This document shows, one piece after another, positions 60,419 through 60,743 of a stretch of 60,743 nt of DNA (the stretch's first letter is position 1; each line of letters begins with the position of its first letter). Source of the stretch: Acidisoma sp. L85 (lineage in GTDB: Bacteria > Pseudomonadota > Alphaproteobacteria > Acetobacterales > Acetobacteraceae); the NCBI RefSeq assembly GCF_009765865.1, contig NZ_LMUQ01000037.1, forward strand, positions 153,518-214,260, read 5' to 3'. A program made the position numbers and the translations under genes. The notes under the pieces were generated by a model. It saw only the letters and a program-made list of their open reading frames with translations, was not told where the DNA came from and ran no database searches.

Positions 60419-60743
60419 CTAAGGGAGACCAGCTGACGATCGGCGTGGAATCTCCGTACGAGGCGTGGAGACTCCGTGCGCCTCAGATTTTGGCGATAGC
60501 GGGCCGGGACGGCCGCAGGATCACGCCGCGCTCGCCAATATCGACCCGGGCTTCGGGATACGCCGCTAAGGCGAGGCCAAGGCACTCGAGGAAGTGCTGC
60601 CGGAACCGGCGCACGGTCCCAAACCCGGCGCCGAACTGATTAAAAAGAGCTAGTGTCCTGATTCCGAAGTTTCTATCCACATCTCTGCTGGACGTCGACG
60701 GTTCTTTGGCAGAAGCGCTGGATTGACGCCAAGATGTCGTCTG
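60419..60743. other. Right flank of IS5, no clear gene
   Basis: 325 bases to the window end. A plus-strand frame ends EAKALEEVLPEPAHGPKPG...KKS with a TAG near 60652, after a frame break from ALANIDPGFGI; and a minus frame holds VDIGERGVILRPSRPA. Both look like decayed genes. GTGTCCTGATTCCGAAG near 60653 might be an insertion-sequence end, but it is unconfirmed. Confidence 0.35.

Noticed and set aside
1-60743. Prophage
   Set aside because: No integrase, capsid, tail or lysis gene was recognised.

Overview
High-GC chromosomal DNA, most likely from an alphaproteobacterium of the Rhodospirillales/Acetobacteraceae type. This rests on the argJ - parvulin isomerase - secA neighbourhood, a GNAT-NUDIX fusion next to argJ, a CioAB-type quinol oxidase followed by a DUF2474 peptide, and two spermidine/putrescine-type binding proteins. 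No rRNA, tRNA or CRISPR was found. The taxonomic call is inference.

Layout. 1-2.1 kb: argE (cut by the window edge) and a coupled aspartoacylase-like gene. 2.4-8.0 kb: an AI-2E-type permease, then a leftward group sugE-like / cinA N-domain protein / GNAT-NUDIX fusion / argJ / parvulin. 8.2-11 kb: secA. 11-16.1 kb: a leftward RND efflux operon whose last gene is a coupled DUF4239 membrane protein. 16.5-20.1 kb: a DUF2171 gene and a leftward GbsR-type regulator - cydA - cydB - DUF2474 operon joined by 4-base overlaps. 20.2-22.6 kb: a His-rich zinc-type CDF exporter, hisF, and hisE with a lysine-rich tail. 22.6-24 kb: two orphan paralogues. 24-26.9 kb: xseA and purD, divergent. 27.1-35.1 kb: a polyamine region with potABC, two binding proteins, a YtcJ-type amidohydrolase and an acetylpolyamine-deacetylase-type gene. 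35.3-41.1 kb: small unknown, GGT-like lipoprotein, DsbA-like protein, DUF1045 and phnM, membrane protein. 41.3-53.3 kb: mostly single housekeeping or accessory genes (PLD, DUF4239, DUF899/VOC/MarR, dienelactone hydrolase, flavin-binding protein, TIM-barrel isomerase, TfoX, methyltransferase, MFS, cinA).

53.5-60.7 kb is a mosaic of broken and foreign-looking DNA of visibly lower GC. It holds a frameshifted DJ-1/PfpI gene, an mcrC remnant, an IS481-type remnant, an intact 963-residue FkbH-glycosyltransferase fusion, a toxin-antitoxin remnant and a 1195-bp IS5 element whose two flanks do not match.

Five copies of a roughly 155-185 bp palindromic, MITE-like repeat lie between genes at 2.2, 31.2, 40.5, 47.3 and 50.5 kb. 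Several copies end in CTAG, and four of those ends supply the TAG stop codon of the adjoining gene. The most interesting points are this repeat, the FkbH-GT32 fusion, the acetylpolyamine cassette with a modified second binding protein, and the unnamed paralogue pair.
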